A DNA stretch of 64,000 bases from Paenibacillus vini (GTDB lineage: Bacteria; Bacillota; Bacilli; Paenibacillales; Paenibacillaceae). The notes under the pieces are model-generated. The model worked only from the letters and a program-made list of their open reading frames with translations, did not search any database and was not told the DNA's origin. Shown piece after piece: positions 25,873-35,087 of this stretch. Position 1 is the stretch's first letter; every line of letters starts with the position of its first letter. The position numbers and the translations under genes were made by a program. The stretch lies in NCBI RefSeq assembly GCF_018403325.1, contig NZ_BOSL01000018.1, positions 39,760-103,759 of the forward strand, written 5' to 3'.

Positions 25873-27588
25873 TTATACCTCCAAAATCGAAGGCATAATA
25901 TGTGGTGCTCTTCCGACTTCTTTCATGAAGTACTTCCGCATCATCCGATGAATGCTTCTGATCCAGACCGCCCGGTCATAGGCCTCTCGTTCAGCCTGTT
26001 TGGTAAGGCCCCGCTTGAGCACCGCTTCTGCCCGTCTCAGCAGCGGTCTTGCATCCTGCATGTACACGAAGCCGCGGGTCACAATATCCGGTCCGGCCAA
26101 GATTTGCCCGGTCTTCTTATCCAAGGTCATCACGACGATGACAATGCCTTCCTGCGCAAGCTCCAGCCGTTCTTCCATCAATTCATCCTCGCGGGCCCGC
26201 ATCTCGCCGTTGCTGATAAACACTTCACCCGATGGAATTGTTCTGCCGCGCTTGGCCCGGTTGCGATAGATGGAGAGCGTATCGCCGATATTAAGCACAA
26301 AGGTCCGGTCTTCCGTCAGGCCGGTTTGCAGCGCCAGTTTCTTGTGACTGAGCAGCATCCGATACTCTCCGTGAATCGGAATGAAGAATTTGGGACGAAT
26401 AAAGCTGAGCATCAGCTTCAAGTCCTCACGATTTCCGTGTCCCGAGGTATGGATGTCAAATATAGAACCGTAAATGACATGCGCCCCGGCCCGCATCAGC
26501 ATATCGATGCTCCGGTTGACGTTTTGCGTATTTCCCGGAATCGGAGACGAGGAGAAAATTACCGTATCGCCGGGATAAATCTGAACCGAGCGGTGGGCGC
26601 CTGAAGCGATCCGGCTTAGCGCCGCGTTAGGCTCGCCCTGGCTTCCGGTACATACGATCAGGATTTGGCTGTCTTCATACCGGTCGATATGCTTAACATC
26701 GATCAACATGCCTTCCGGAATACGGATATAGCCCAAATCTTGTCCAATCGAAAATACTTTTTCCATACTGCGGCCGATAACCGCGATTTTCCGGTTACAC
26801 TGCATGGCCGCTTCGACAACCTGCTGCAGCCGATGGACGTTCGATGCAAACGTTGCGAACAGGATTCTTCCGTCGCATTGCCGGAAAGTATCCAGAATGG
26901 CGCCGCCTACCCGGCGTTCGGAAGGGGTGAAACCTTCCTTCTCGCTGTTGGTGCTGTCCGCGAGCAAGGCAAGTACGCCTTCGCCCCCAATGCTGGCCAT
27001 CTTGAACAGATCGGCCGGCTTGTCCTCCGGAGTAAAATCGAATTTAAAATCGCCCGTATGAACGACAGCTCCGTAAGGCGTGTCTACTACGATGCCGAAC
27101 GCGTCGGGAATGCTGTGAGTCGTCCGGAAAAAATGCACCGAAAGCTGTTGAAAATCGTACCGATCATTCTCCTCGAACACATGCAGCTTGACTTCCCCAA
27201 GCATCCTGTATTCCTCCAGCTTGGCACGGACCAGGCCGATCGTCAGCGGACCGCCGTAAACCGGAACGGACAACTGGCGGAGCACAAAAGGAAGCGCACC
27301 GATATGGTCCTCATGCCCGTGAGTCAGAAACAAACCCTTGATTTTGTGTTGGTTCTCGATCAAGTAGGTAATGTCCGGGATAATATAATCGATACCGGAC
27401 AATTTGGAGTCCGGGAATTTCAATCCTGCGTCAATAATTACAATCTCGTTCTTGTATTCGATGCCGTACATGTTCTTGCCGATTTCGCCGATTCCGCCGA
27501 GGGAATAGATTCGTACCGGGGGCGGCGAAGGCTTAGGGCGCCGGTTAGGCTTTGCCGTAGCTACTGGTTTGGTATTTGCTTCATTCAT
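25873..27588 (-). CDS. rnj: Ribonuclease J (metallo-beta-lactamase RNase)
   Basis: A 571-residue RNase J, which combines endonuclease and 5'-3' exonuclease activity in mRNA decay and rRNA maturation. The zinc site HGHEDH is near residue 90, later ligands are in TGDFKFDF and HTSGHG, and the C-terminal domain ends MPSILEV like known RnjA/RnjB (IMEV). A proline- and lysine-rich N-terminal tail of about 25 residues (KPNRRPKPSPPPVR) is longer than in Bacillus RnjA. I place the start at the ATG at 27588 after AGAGGATT rather than one 69 bases upstream. Whether this is the A or the B paralogue cannot be settled here. Confidence 0.93.
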   Translation of the reverse strand: MNEANTKPVATAKPNRRPKPSPPPVRIYSLGGIGEIGKNMYGIEYKNEIVIIDAGLKFPDSKLSGIDYIIPDITYLIENQHKIKGLFLTHGHEDHIGALPFVLRQLSVPVYGGPLTIGLVRAKLEEYRMLGEVKLHVFEENDRYDFQQLSVHFFRTTHSIPDAFGIVVDTPYGAVVHTGDFKFDFTPEDKPADLFKMASIGGEGVLALLADSTNSEKEGFTPSERRVGGAILDTFRQCDGRILFATFASNVHRLQQVVEAAMQCNRKIAVIGRSMEKVFSIGQDLGYIRIPEGMLIDVKHIDRYEDSQILIVCTGSQGEPNAALSRIASGAHRSVQIYPGDTVIFSSSPIPGNTQNVNRSIDMLMRAGAHVIYGSIFDIHTSGHGNREDLKLMLSFIRPKFFIPIHGEYRMLLSHKKLALQTGLTEDRTFVLNIGDTLSIYRNRAKRGRTIPSGEVFISNGEMRAREDELMEERLELAQEGIVIVVMTLDKKTGQILAGPDIVTRGFVYMQDARPLLRRAEAVLKRGLTKQAEREAYDRAVWIRSIHRMMRKYFMKEVGRAPHIMPSILEV

Positions 27589-27847
27589 TATGCGGTTAAT
27601 CCTCTCTAGAATAATGCAGACTGATCTAAACATAATTATACTGAAATCTAATCGCAATAACTAATTAATTTTTAGAAGAGACCACATTAACCTTAATGCA
27701 CAGAAACAAGCTGACGCCGGAACAAGGCCGAACGCCAGCTAAAATGATCTTATTTCGAGAATTTACCCAATTGGCTACTGGTTAAAACACTTCATAAAAT
27801 CGAATTATTTCAAGGGCCTGGCCCCGCGCCAATCCGGATTAACGGCG

Positions 27848-28516
27848 CTAATTCAACCCAAGCTGCTGCAGCAACCCGCTATCACTTACTACTTCCATCC
27901 AACGCTCGGCGATAAGATGATGACCTGCCGCCGTAGGGTGTACTCCGTCCCAAAGCCAGTAAGCTTCCTCCCTGCGTCCGGCAGCGGCGTCGAAGGCATC
28001 CTGAAGCGGAACATGAACCGCGCCGAATTCCCGGGCCAATTCACGGACGATGGATTGATAAGCGGAAATCAGGTCGGTCCATTGCTCCCATTTGGCCACG
28101 GTTGCTCCCGTTTTAAGAATAAACGGCTCGCACAATACCAGTTTGGACTGAGGCAGAACCTCCTTGTTTTCGGTCAGCAGATGCCGGTAAGCCCTTTCAA
28201 ATCGGTCTGTAACCCCGCTCGGTTCTTCGGACATGATTCTCCAAGCGTCATTCACGCCGATCAGGATACTGAGCACATCGGGCTTCAGGCTGATCGCGTC
28301 TTCATTCCAGCGCGCGTACAAATCCGAGACACGGTCACCGCTCACACCCCGGTTTATAAACAACGGATTTTGTTCGGCGCAGGTATGGCCAAGCTTTCCC
28401 GCGATCATATAAGCGTAACTATGTCCCAATACATGATTGAGGTCGGTTCCCCGATCCCGGTTACCGTCGGTAATCGAATCTCCCTGAAATAAAATCACCT
28501 TGTTATTCTTTTGCAT
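27848..28516 (-). CDS. SGNH/GDSL hydrolase
   Basis: The protein has 222 residues. The nucleophile Ser lies in block I (FQGDSITDG, about residue 13), block III is GVNDAWR (about residue 87), and the catalytic Asp-His pair is in WDGVHPTAAGHHL (about residue 190). There is no signal peptide, so a cytoplasmic esterase. Relatives deacetylate sugars such as rhamnogalacturonan or xylan fragments, and the overall carbohydrate context fits, but the substrate is not shown by the sequence. It is monocistronic, with AAGGGG upstream of the ATG. Confidence 0.88.
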   Translation of the reverse strand: MQKNNKVILFQGDSITDGNRDRGTDLNHVLGHSYAYMIAGKLGHTCAEQNPLFINRGVSGDRVSDLYARWNEDAISLKPDVLSILIGVNDAWRIMSEEPSGVTDRFERAYRHLLTENKEVLPQSKLVLCEPFILKTGATVAKWEQWTDLISAYQSIVRELAREFGAVHVPLQDAFDAAAGRREEAYWLWDGVHPTAAGHHLIAERWMEVVSDSGLLQQLGLN

Positions 28517-28647
28517 AAACTAAAATCCCCTTTTCGATGAACTTGTTAGTACAAGTTCTTTAATTATATAAGAGAATGCCGTTTTTCGCAGCCAAATTGC
28601 GGTAGAGCAGCTTAATTATCTAACACTGCAAATTCCGGCCGCAGCAA

Positions 28648-28680
28648 AGAAGGCTCCGCCTCATCGGGGCAGAGCCTTCT
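28648..28680 (-). terminator. Terminator after the methyltransferase gene
   Basis: AGAAGGCTC and GAGCCTTCT form the stem, extended inward by partly paired GC bases. It lies 18 bases beyond the methyltransferase stop and probably ends the yqe cluster transcript. The T-tail is short. Confidence 0.7.
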
Positions 28681-28697
28681 CTTATTTTGTGTCCGCA

Positions 28698-29471
28698 CTA
28701 TTTTATCGCTACAAAAAACAGTCTGGCCGCGTCATCCTTCGCTTCCACCCACTCGAAGTCGGCATAACAGGAGACGTCCCGGAACCCGCACTTAAGCAGC
28801 TCGCTGGTCATCCAATCCGGATCATAGGCACGCTGGACATGAGTTTCCTCAAATCGCCGGTACAAGCCAGGACCGTTCTCTTCCTCACGGGCAAAAATCG
28901 TTAAATGATGTTCTATTTCATCCCGTGCGTCATCCCGTTCGCAGGTCCAGATATAAGCTACGGAGGATTCGTCCCAGATGAACGGCTGTTCTTCTTCATA
29001 CCGGCGAAGCGTGTTCGGGTGATGGACATCAAACAGGAAGGTCCCACCCGGCTTCAGCCCCTCATAGGTTCTGCGGAAGGTACTGACGATGTCATCCTTC
29101 TCTAGCAGATAGTTCAGGCAATCGCAAAAAGAAATTACCGAATCGACCGGCTCTGGCATTTCCCATTCCGTCATATCCTGTTGAACCCAGCGGATGCTCC
29201 CGTCACGGAACAATCGGACGCCTTGCGTGGTTCCTTCCATTTTGCGCCGGGCAACCGACAGCATGTCCGCCGAAAGATCGATACCGGTCACCTGAAATCC
29301 GGCATTCACGAGGGGAATCGAAATGCTGCCCGTACCGCAGCCGAGATCAACGACCGATGTGGGCATACCGTGCTTCTCCCAGGCCATGCGGGCGAACCGG
29401 ATCCACTCGGGATACGGCATATCTTCCATCAATTCATCGTAAACATAGGCAAATTTTCGATAAGATACCAT
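28698..29471 (-). CDS. Class I SAM-dependent methyltransferase
   Basis: The protein has 257 residues from the ATG at 29471. A GTG nine bases upstream is an alternative. The SAM-binding glycine loop VVDLGCGTGSISIPL lies near residue 42-56, followed by ITGIDLSADML and a later VISFCDCLNYL. The substrate is unknown. It lies 35 bases behind cvfB in the same direction, at the end of the conserved yqeG-rsfS cluster, an arrangement seen in other Bacillales, where it is annotated as a YqeM-type methyltransferase. Confidence 0.9.
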   Translation of the reverse strand: MVSYRKFAYVYDELMEDMPYPEWIRFARMAWEKHGMPTSVVDLGCGTGSISIPLVNAGFQVTGIDLSADMLSVARRKMEGTTQGVRLFRDGSIRWVQQDMTEWEMPEPVDSVISFCDCLNYLLEKDDIVSTFRRTYEGLKPGGTFLFDVHHPNTLRRYEEEQPFIWDESSVAYIWTCERDDARDEIEHHLTIFAREEENGPGLYRRFEETHVQRAYDPDWMTSELLKCGFRDVSCYADFEWVEAKDDAARLFFVAIK

Positions 29472-29506
29472 GGTTGTCACCGCACTTTCGTTTCCGCACG
29501 TTCTGA

Positions 29507-30445
29507 TTATTCTGGCTTAGTCTCTGCTTGGGAATCATCTTTCGATTGCGATTCCCCTTTATTCTTCAAAGCGGAGGTCAGGTAAGTCCAGTTTTCGCTC
29601 TGTGTAATTTTCCCGTCCTTCATCAGCTTGCCAAGCGCACGTTTGAACGCTGATTTGCTGATCCCGAAGCGCTGCTTGATAAGATCGGGCGCTGTGGCAT
29701 CCGAGAAAGGCATTCCGCCGCCGGGCCGGCTCTCCAGGTAAGCCAAGATACGCTCGGAATCTTCGTCACGGCCGATTTCCTTGCGCGGCGCCATCGACAG
29801 GTTGACGCGCCCGTCCTCACGGACATGCGCAATACGCACCTTAACCCGCTCACCCAAACGAAGCATACGATTTCGTTCCGAGGAGTGGATCATGCCGATC
29901 GCTCCGAAACCGAGAACTCCGCCTTCCACGATTACAAACGTCCCCATCTGCAACGGCTTGTATACGATCGCTTCCATCCACTGATTGTTCCAGGAAGATG
30001 GTGCGTGAAAAGCATGCTGAACCAGCTCCTGCTCGCCGGCCAGTTTGGCCTTCAGGCGTCCCTGTTTGTCGTGCTCCATAAGGACGTAGACCCGGTCTCC
30101 CACTTGGGGGTGCAGTTCTTTCAGCTCCGGCAGCTCCCGGATCGGAAGCAGCAGTTGCCGGCCCAATCCCATCTCCAGGAAGCAGCCGAGACGGGGATGA
30201 ACGTCGGCCACTTCAAGCAGAGCGAGCTCACCTAACGTGAGATACGGCTTTTTCATCGTTGCGGCCAACCGGTCTTCCGTATCATAGAACAAGAATACTT
30301 CGACCGTGTCCCCAGGCTGAATCTTGCTTGTCAGTTCGGAGTAGTGGAGCAGCACGTCCTGCGTTCCTCCGCCGAGAAAATAACCGTAAGGCGAAACTTC
30401 CCGGTCTACGGGAAGAGATACGATCGTTCCCGCGATCAGGCTCAT
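29507..30445 (-). CDS. cvfB: S1-domain RNA-binding protein CvfB/YitL type
   Basis: The protein has 312 residues. It holds several OB/S1-like segments (for example LLEVADVHPRLGCFLEMGLG near residue 75 and LGERVKVRIAHVREDGRVNLSM near 205-225), then a C-terminal winged helix (GISKSAFKRALGKLMKDGKI near 268-287). The order S1-S1-S1-wHTH is that of CvfB, which binds RNA and affects virulence and exported protein genes in staphylococci. The ATG overlaps the rsfS stop in an ATGA junction, so it is part of the conserved cluster. Confidence 0.88.
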   Translation of the reverse strand: MSLIAGTIVSLPVDREVSPYGYFLGGGTQDVLLHYSELTSKIQPGDTVEVFLFYDTEDRLAATMKKPYLTLGELALLEVADVHPRLGCFLEMGLGRQLLLPIRELPELKELHPQVGDRVYVLMEHDKQGRLKAKLAGEQELVQHAFHAPSSWNNQWMEAIVYKPLQMGTFVIVEGGVLGFGAIGMIHSSERNRMLRLGERVKVRIAHVREDGRVNLSMAPRKEIGRDEDSERILAYLESRPGGGMPFSDATAPDLIKQRFGISKSAFKRALGKLMKDGKITQSENWTYLTSALKNKGESQSKDDSQAETKPE

Positions 30446-30789
30446 ACGTTCTCCACTACCTTGGCGTCAGACCAAAGCCGCTCAATGTTGTAATATTCCC
30501 GCTCATCCCGGTGGAATATGTGTACTACGACATCCCCCAGATCCATGAGGACCCAGCGGGCGGAGTTCATTCCCTCGATGCCGCGGATTTGCACGCCCGC
30601 TTCCTGCGTACGTTTGCGAACCTCTGTAGCGATCGCCTGCACCTGCGTGTCCGAGTTCCCGTGACAAATCACGAAATAATCGGCAATCAGCGAAATACCT
30701 TTCAGGTCCAGCGCCACAAGATTCATAGCTTTTTTATCTTCCGCGGCTGCCACCGCGATGCTTAGCAATTCAGTTGGTGATACCGGCAT
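30442..30789 (-). CDS. rsfS: Ribosomal silencing factor RsfS
   Basis: A 115-residue protein of the RsfS/DUF143 family (Bacillus YqeL). The nucleotidyltransferase-like core is visible as LDLKGISLIADYFVICHGNSDTQ and WVLMDLGDVVVHIFH. RsfS binds ribosomal protein L14 and blocks subunit joining when nutrients are low. AGGAGG lies eight bases before the ATG. It is in the conserved order nadD-yqeK-rsfS and overlaps cvfB by four bases. Confidence 0.96.
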   Translation of the reverse strand: MPVSPTELLSIAVAAAEDKKAMNLVALDLKGISLIADYFVICHGNSDTQVQAIATEVRKRTQEAGVQIRGIEGMNSARWVLMDLGDVVVHIFHRDEREYYNIERLWSDAKVVENV

Positions 30790-30822
30790 TCATATATCCT
30801 CCTATGGAAAATGATAATTGTT

Positions 30823-31404
30823 TTATTGTTTTGAACCCTTGATTTCCTGGATCAGGCCGTTACGGGAAAGGACGGTCAGCGGGAAAATCACTTTTCCCTT
30901 CTCCAGCAGGAAGGAAATCGTCGAATCGAACCCTGCGACCAACGCCTCCTCCAAGCTATGTTCAGCCAGATCACGAATCCGTTCTACGCCGGGAAACTCC
31001 CGGCCCGGCTCGATATAGTCGGCCAGGCAGACGATTTTGTCGAGCTTCGTCATGCCTACTCTGCCCGAGGTATGGTAGCGGACCGCGTCCAGCACCTCCG
31101 GATCCTCGATCCCGTAGTCCCGCTGCGCAACGAACGCGCCGATTTCGGCATGCATAAGCTGCTTGTCATGCTCCAGCAACTCGGGATTGAGCCCGTTGTC
31201 ACGGATCATGGCTTCCTGGCGCTCAACCGGCCAGAATTTGGCCAAATCATGCAGCAACGCGGCCAGATCCGCCTTCTCCTTATCGCCGCCGAACCGCTCC
31301 GCCAGAATGACCGCCGTCTCCATCACGCCTTCGACATGCTTCCACCGTTTGGCAGGCATTTGACCGGAGACGATTTCGATCAGCTGTTCACGGGTGTATT
31401 CCAT
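30823..31404 (-). CDS. yqeK: HD-domain bis(5'-nucleosyl)-tetraphosphatase, YqeK
   Basis: A 193-residue HD-superfamily phosphohydrolase. The metal ligands are visible in WKHVEGVMETA (His), ALLHDLAK (His-Asp) and later VRYHTSGR and LADYIEPGR. YqeK enzymes hydrolyse Ap4A symmetrically. The ATG has AAGGAGCGG upstream and overlaps the end of nadD by 17 bases, so translation is coupled. It is between nadD and rsfS as in other Bacillales. Confidence 0.95.
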   Translation of the reverse strand: MEYTREQLIEIVSGQMPAKRWKHVEGVMETAVILAERFGGDKEKADLAALLHDLAKFWPVERQEAMIRDNGLNPELLEHDKQLMHAEIGAFVAQRDYGIEDPEVLDAVRYHTSGRVGMTKLDKIVCLADYIEPGREFPGVERIRDLAEHSLEEALVAGFDSTISFLLEKGKVIFPLTVLSRNGLIQEIKGSKQ

Positions 31405-31981
31405 ACAATCCGCTCCTTACGATATATTCATACACCGCTTCGGGCACCATGTAACGCACCGACAACCCATTCGCGATCCGCTTGCGGATCAGGCTGGACG
31501 AAATGTCGACGAGCGGCATATCCGCCAGAAGCACCGACTCCTGAATATATGGAGGCAGCGCATCAAGTTCAAGGAAGCTTCCCGGGCGCTGCAGCCCGAT
31601 AAACGTGAGCATTCCCGTCAGTTCCTCGATCCCTTCCCATTTTGGAAGATAATTGACCATGTCGGCTCCAATGATAAAAAACAGCTCCAGCTCAGGATGC
31701 TGTTTCCGCAGGGCCTTGATCGTATCTACCGTATAGGATACCCCGCCGCGCCGCAGTTCTATATCAAGCGGCTTAAAAGCGGGATGGCTATGGGTTGCGG
31801 CTTCCACCATGGCGAGCCTCTGCTCCCCGCTCACACCGGCCTGGTGTTTGTGAGGAGGAATATGGGACGGCATGAACCAAACCTCTTCCAAGGCATGCTG
31901 TTCCCGGGCGGCCTCCGCCGCCAGCAGATGCCCGAGATGGATCGGATCAAACGCGCCTCCCATGATGCCGATTCTTTTCAT
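31388..31981 (-). CDS. nadD: Nicotinate-nucleotide adenylyltransferase
   Basis: A 197-residue enzyme that converts nicotinate mononucleotide and ATP to deamido-NAD. The nucleotidyltransferase motif is GGAFDPIHLGHLL at residues 8-20 (HxGH), and the second motif DISSSLIRKRI is near residue 165. Length and motifs are standard. A strong GGAGGAGG precedes the ATG. The gene is followed by the overlapping yqeK. Confidence 0.97.
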   Translation of the reverse strand: MKRIGIMGGAFDPIHLGHLLAAEAAREQHALEEVWFMPSHIPPHKHQAGVSGEQRLAMVEAATHSHPAFKPLDIELRRGGVSYTVDTIKALRKQHPELELFFIIGADMVNYLPKWEGIEELTGMLTFIGLQRPGSFLELDALPPYIQESVLLADMPLVDISSSLIRKRIANGLSVRYMVPEAVYEYIVRSGLYGIHP

Positions 31982-32019
31982 GACTGTTTCCTCCTCCCCG
32001 ATTCCATTGCGGTCATTTG

Positions 32020-32310
32020 TTAGGGAAGCTCAATCTGCTTGTATTCGCGCGATTCTTTATACAATACGATCGTTCTGCCGATCAGTTGAACCAGTTCCGC
32101 TCCGGCGCCTTCCGCCAATTCTTCGGCGATTTCGCGCGGATCGTCCAGATTGTTGTTCAGCACCGATACTTTAATCAGTTCCCGGCGCTCCAGCGCTTCG
32201 GAAATATGCCGGACGATCTGATCGTTCGTGCCCCCCTTGCCAACCTGAAAAATCGGTTGAAGATGGTGGGCCTGGCTCCGTAAATAACGCTTTTGTTTTC
32301 CTGTAAGCAT
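32020..32310 (-). CDS. yhbY: Ribosome assembly RNA-binding protein YhbY
   Basis: A 96-residue CRM-domain protein. The compact fold with the VGKGG loop (about residue 24) and the N-terminal LTGKQKRYLRSQAH match YhbY, which associates with pre-50S particles. It sits between aroE and nadD in the conserved cluster. GAGGAG lies somewhat far (13 bases) from the ATG, but no better start exists. Confidence 0.95.
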   Translation of the reverse strand: MLTGKQKRYLRSQAHHLQPIFQVGKGGTNDQIVRHISEALERRELIKVSVLNNNLDDPREIAEELAEGAGAELVQLIGRTIVLYKESREYKQIELP

Positions 32311-32377
32311 GTAATTTCATAACTCCTCTAAATGTAAAATAGTTGTTTTCATATATTAACACTTCAACGTCCGCCGG

Positions 32378-33244
32378 CTAAACCAAACTGCTCAAGACCG
32401 CTGCGCGCATCGCGTCCACCGGAGCCGGCATGCCGGTCCAATATTCGAAGGCATAGCCGCCTTGATAGACGAACATGCCGATTCCATTATGAATCGTACA
32501 TCCTTTCCGTTCCGCTTGAAGGAGCAGTTCCGTGCGCAGCGGATTATAGATGAGGTCGCTGACGACGATGCCGGAAGGCAGCAGCGCCTCATCCAGCGGC
32601 GTTTGGCCGGGATGCGGATACATGCCTACGGAGGTCGTATTGATCAAAATATCGATCTCCGGCAGCAGGCCGCCGATCTCCTCCATGCCGCAGCCCTTGA
32701 GCGCACCGAGATGGCTCCATTCCGCGGCCAGCTCACGCGCTTTCTCCGCCGTGCGGTTCGCCACGGTTACCCGGGCGGGCGACTCCTGCAGCAAGGCGTA
32801 CACGATCCCGCGCGCCGCGCCGCCGGAACCGAGCACCAGCACCCGCTTCCCGGCCAAATCCGGTGCAGCTTGCTCTTTCAGGGAACGGATATAGCCGATG
32901 CCATCCGTATTATAGCCTTTCAGGACGCCTCCGTCATTGACGATTGTGTTGACCGCACCGATCGCACGGGCTCCTTCATCCACCTCGTCGAGATATTTCA
33001 TGACCTCGACTTTGTGGGGCACCGTTACGTTCACGCCGCGAAATCCGAGCGCACGCACTCCTTTGATCGCATCCTCGAGACGGTCACCCTTTACATGAAG
33101 CGGCACATAAGTCCCTTCGATACCGGAAGCCTGGAGTGCAGCCCGGTGCATGGACGGAGATTTGGACTGGATGATCGGATCTCCCATGACGCCCAGCAGC
33201 AGAGGCAATTTCAGCTCCTCCCGCTCTTTCCCCACGACATTCAT
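32378..33244 (-). CDS. aroE: Shikimate dehydrogenase
   Basis: A 288-residue NADP enzyme of aromatic amino acid synthesis that reduces 3-dehydroshikimate. The substrate site SKSPSMH is at about residue 27, the catalytic Lys-Asp region is NVTVPHKVEVMKYLD (about 73-87), and the NADP loop VLGSGGAARGI is near 135. GGGGGAG precedes the ATG. It is within the yqeH-aroE-yhbY order typical of Bacillales. Confidence 0.97.
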   Translation of the reverse strand: MNVVGKEREELKLPLLLGVMGDPIIQSKSPSMHRAALQASGIEGTYVPLHVKGDRLEDAIKGVRALGFRGVNVTVPHKVEVMKYLDEVDEGARAIGAVNTIVNDGGVLKGYNTDGIGYIRSLKEQAAPDLAGKRVLVLGSGGAARGIVYALLQESPARVTVANRTAEKARELAAEWSHLGALKGCGMEEIGGLLPEIDILINTTSVGMYPHPGQTPLDEALLPSGIVVSDLIYNPLRTELLLQAERKGCTIHNGIGMFVYQGGYAFEYWTGMPAPVDAMRAAVLSSLV

Positions 33245-33285
33245 AGTTCTCCCCCTTTGACCCGTTCCGTAAACGAAAATTCCGG

Positions 33286-34413
33286 CTAGATCAGCGACGG
33301 CCGGACTAAAACTTTAATCCCCTTCGGCGCATGAACCGCTACAACGGCACCCGCCTCATTATTGACTTTGATCCAGCCGAGTCCTGATATAAACAGGTCG
33401 GTCCGGCTGCCTTTGGCGATGCGGAATTCATGCCGCGTCCAGTCCGGAAGCTTATCCAAGCTCTCCTTGCTCGGCGGAGCCAGCATTTCACCGGCATGAT
33501 CCGCAAACAATTCGTCCGCACGCTCCAATTTGGTTCGGTGCAGCGGAATTCGTCCGCTGACAAAACAAGTGAACGATTGGCGTTCTCCCTGTACAAAATC
33601 AAACCGCCCAAACCCGCCGAAGAAGATAGTTTGGCCTTCGTTCAACTGGTAAACGGCCGGCTTCAACGGCTTGTCCGGCAGAATGATGCCTAAATCCTGC
33701 GGGCTTACGAGCTCGCTGTATCTCGACGGATACATGATTCCCGGCGTATCGATAATCGATCTTCCGTCATCCAGCGGAATGTGCACCATATCCAGCGTCG
33801 TACCCGGGTATCTTGACACCGTCAGCTCCTGATCCAGATCGCTGTAATCCCGGATCAGCCGGTTGATGAGCGTGGATTTGCCGACATTCGTCGAGCCGAC
33901 CACGTATACATCCCGGTCGCCTCTATGCTGCTCCAGCGCTTCCAGCAAGCGATCGAAACCGCTGTTTTGCTTCGCGCTGCACAGGACGACGTCCTCCACC
34001 TTAAGACCAAGATCCTTCGCTTCTTTTTGCACCCAGTTCCGGACTTTGTTCCAATTGGTCACTTTAGGCAGCAAATCGATTTTGTTGACCGCAAGCAGCA
34101 CCGGATTATTGCCTATAAACCGCTGTAATCCCGAAATCACGCTGCCGTGAAAATCAAAGATATCGACAATATGAATGACCAGCGCTTCTTTTCCGCCGAT
34201 CTGGCTCAGCAGCCGCAGGAACTCGTCCTGCTCCACGGTAACCGATGACGACTCATTATAGTTTTTAATGCGGAAGCAGCGCTGGCAAATGACCGGCTCC
34301 CGCGTTAGCGCCTGCTGCGGGGTATACCCCGGTTTGTTCTGCTCTTCGCTCTGCAGTTTAATCCCGCAGCCGCTGCAGCGGAATTCGCGCTCTTCGCTCC
34401 GCTTATCTGTCAT
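33286..34413 (-). CDS. yqeH: Ribosome biogenesis GTPase YqeH
   Basis: A 375-residue circularly permuted GTPase needed for 30S assembly. An N-terminal zinc finger holds two CxxC pairs (FRCSGCG and VICQRCF). The G motifs then occur in permuted order: G4 VNKIDLL (about residue 112), G5 CSAK, G1 GSTNVGKSTLINRL (about 172-185) and G3 DTPGI. The C-terminal domain would contact RNA. The ATG overlaps the yqeG stop in an ATGA junction. Confidence 0.97.
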   Translation of the reverse strand: MTDKRSEEREFRCSGCGIKLQSEEQNKPGYTPQQALTREPVICQRCFRIKNYNESSSVTVEQDEFLRLLSQIGGKEALVIHIVDIFDFHGSVISGLQRFIGNNPVLLAVNKIDLLPKVTNWNKVRNWVQKEAKDLGLKVEDVVLCSAKQNSGFDRLLEALEQHRGDRDVYVVGSTNVGKSTLINRLIRDYSDLDQELTVSRYPGTTLDMVHIPLDDGRSIIDTPGIMYPSRYSELVSPQDLGIILPDKPLKPAVYQLNEGQTIFFGGFGRFDFVQGERQSFTCFVSGRIPLHRTKLERADELFADHAGEMLAPPSKESLDKLPDWTRHEFRIAKGSRTDLFISGLGWIKVNNEAGAVVAVHAPKGIKVLVRPSLI

Positions 34414-34937
34414 TTCTGTTTTTCCTCCTCAAGCCATAATCCCGATTTCCCCAGACGGTGCTTCACGATCCGCTCCAGTCTTCGGTTGATGCGTGTGCCG
34501 AAACCTTCATCCGCTGCGGAGATCGGAAGCACCAGAACGGTGAACAACCCTTGACGGTTCCCACCTAAAATATCGGTCATCATTTGATCGCCGACCACGA
34601 TCGTCTCTTCCGGTCTGAGGCCCATCATCTCCATCCCCTTCCGGAATGAAGACCCCGCCGGTTTTCTCGCCTTATGCACGAACTCAATATTCAAAGGAGT
34701 CGCAAATACCGACACCCTGTCCAAATTATTGTTTGACACGATCACAAGTTTAAACCCGGCCTTCTTAACTTTTTCGAACCATTCTACCAGTTCGGGCGTG
34801 GCTAACGGCGCTTTGGCACCGACCAGCGTATTGTCCAGATCCGTGATGATTCCCCGGTACCCTTGTTCGTACAAGCCTTGGAGGTCGATATCAAAGACAT
34901 TGTTGACTCGCAATTTGGGCAAAAATCTTTCAAACAA
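34410..34937 (-). CDS. yqeG: YqeG family HAD IIIA-type phosphatase
   Basis: A 175-residue HAD phosphatase with motif I ITDLDNTLVG (about residue 36), motif II Ser in LVIVSNNN, and the late acidic motif VVGDQMMTDILGGN (about 116). Family members are close to PGP-type phosphatases, and the substrate in Bacillales is not settled. The start is a TTG at 34937 with AGGTGA seven bases upstream. It is first in the yqe cluster. Confidence 0.93.
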   Translation of the reverse strand: MFERFLPKLRVNNVFDIDLQGLYEQGYRGIITDLDNTLVGAKAPLATPELVEWFEKVKKAGFKLVIVSNNNLDRVSVFATPLNIEFVHKARKPAGSSFRKGMEMMGLRPEETIVVGDQMMTDILGGNRQGLFTVLVLPISAADEGFGTRINRRLERIVKHRLGKSGLWLEEEKQK

Positions 34938-35005
34938 TTTACGTTCACCTCGGTTTCATACGAAAAACTATACCATATTCTACCCTTGCTTTATATTTAT
35001 ATTTT

Positions 35006-35041
35006 AAAAAAGAAAAGGTCCCCGGTGCAACCACCGGGGAT
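35006..35041 (-). terminator. Terminator of the MoxR-DUF58-transglutaminase operon
   Basis: CCCCGGTG and CACCGGGG form a perfect 8-bp stem with a 4-base loop, followed on the minus strand by TTTTCTTTTTT, 47 bases beyond the transglutaminase stop. Confidence 0.92.
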
Positions 35042-35087
35042 CATTGTCGTGCTAGTGACATTCGGAAGTGTTCACAAATTCATTTTA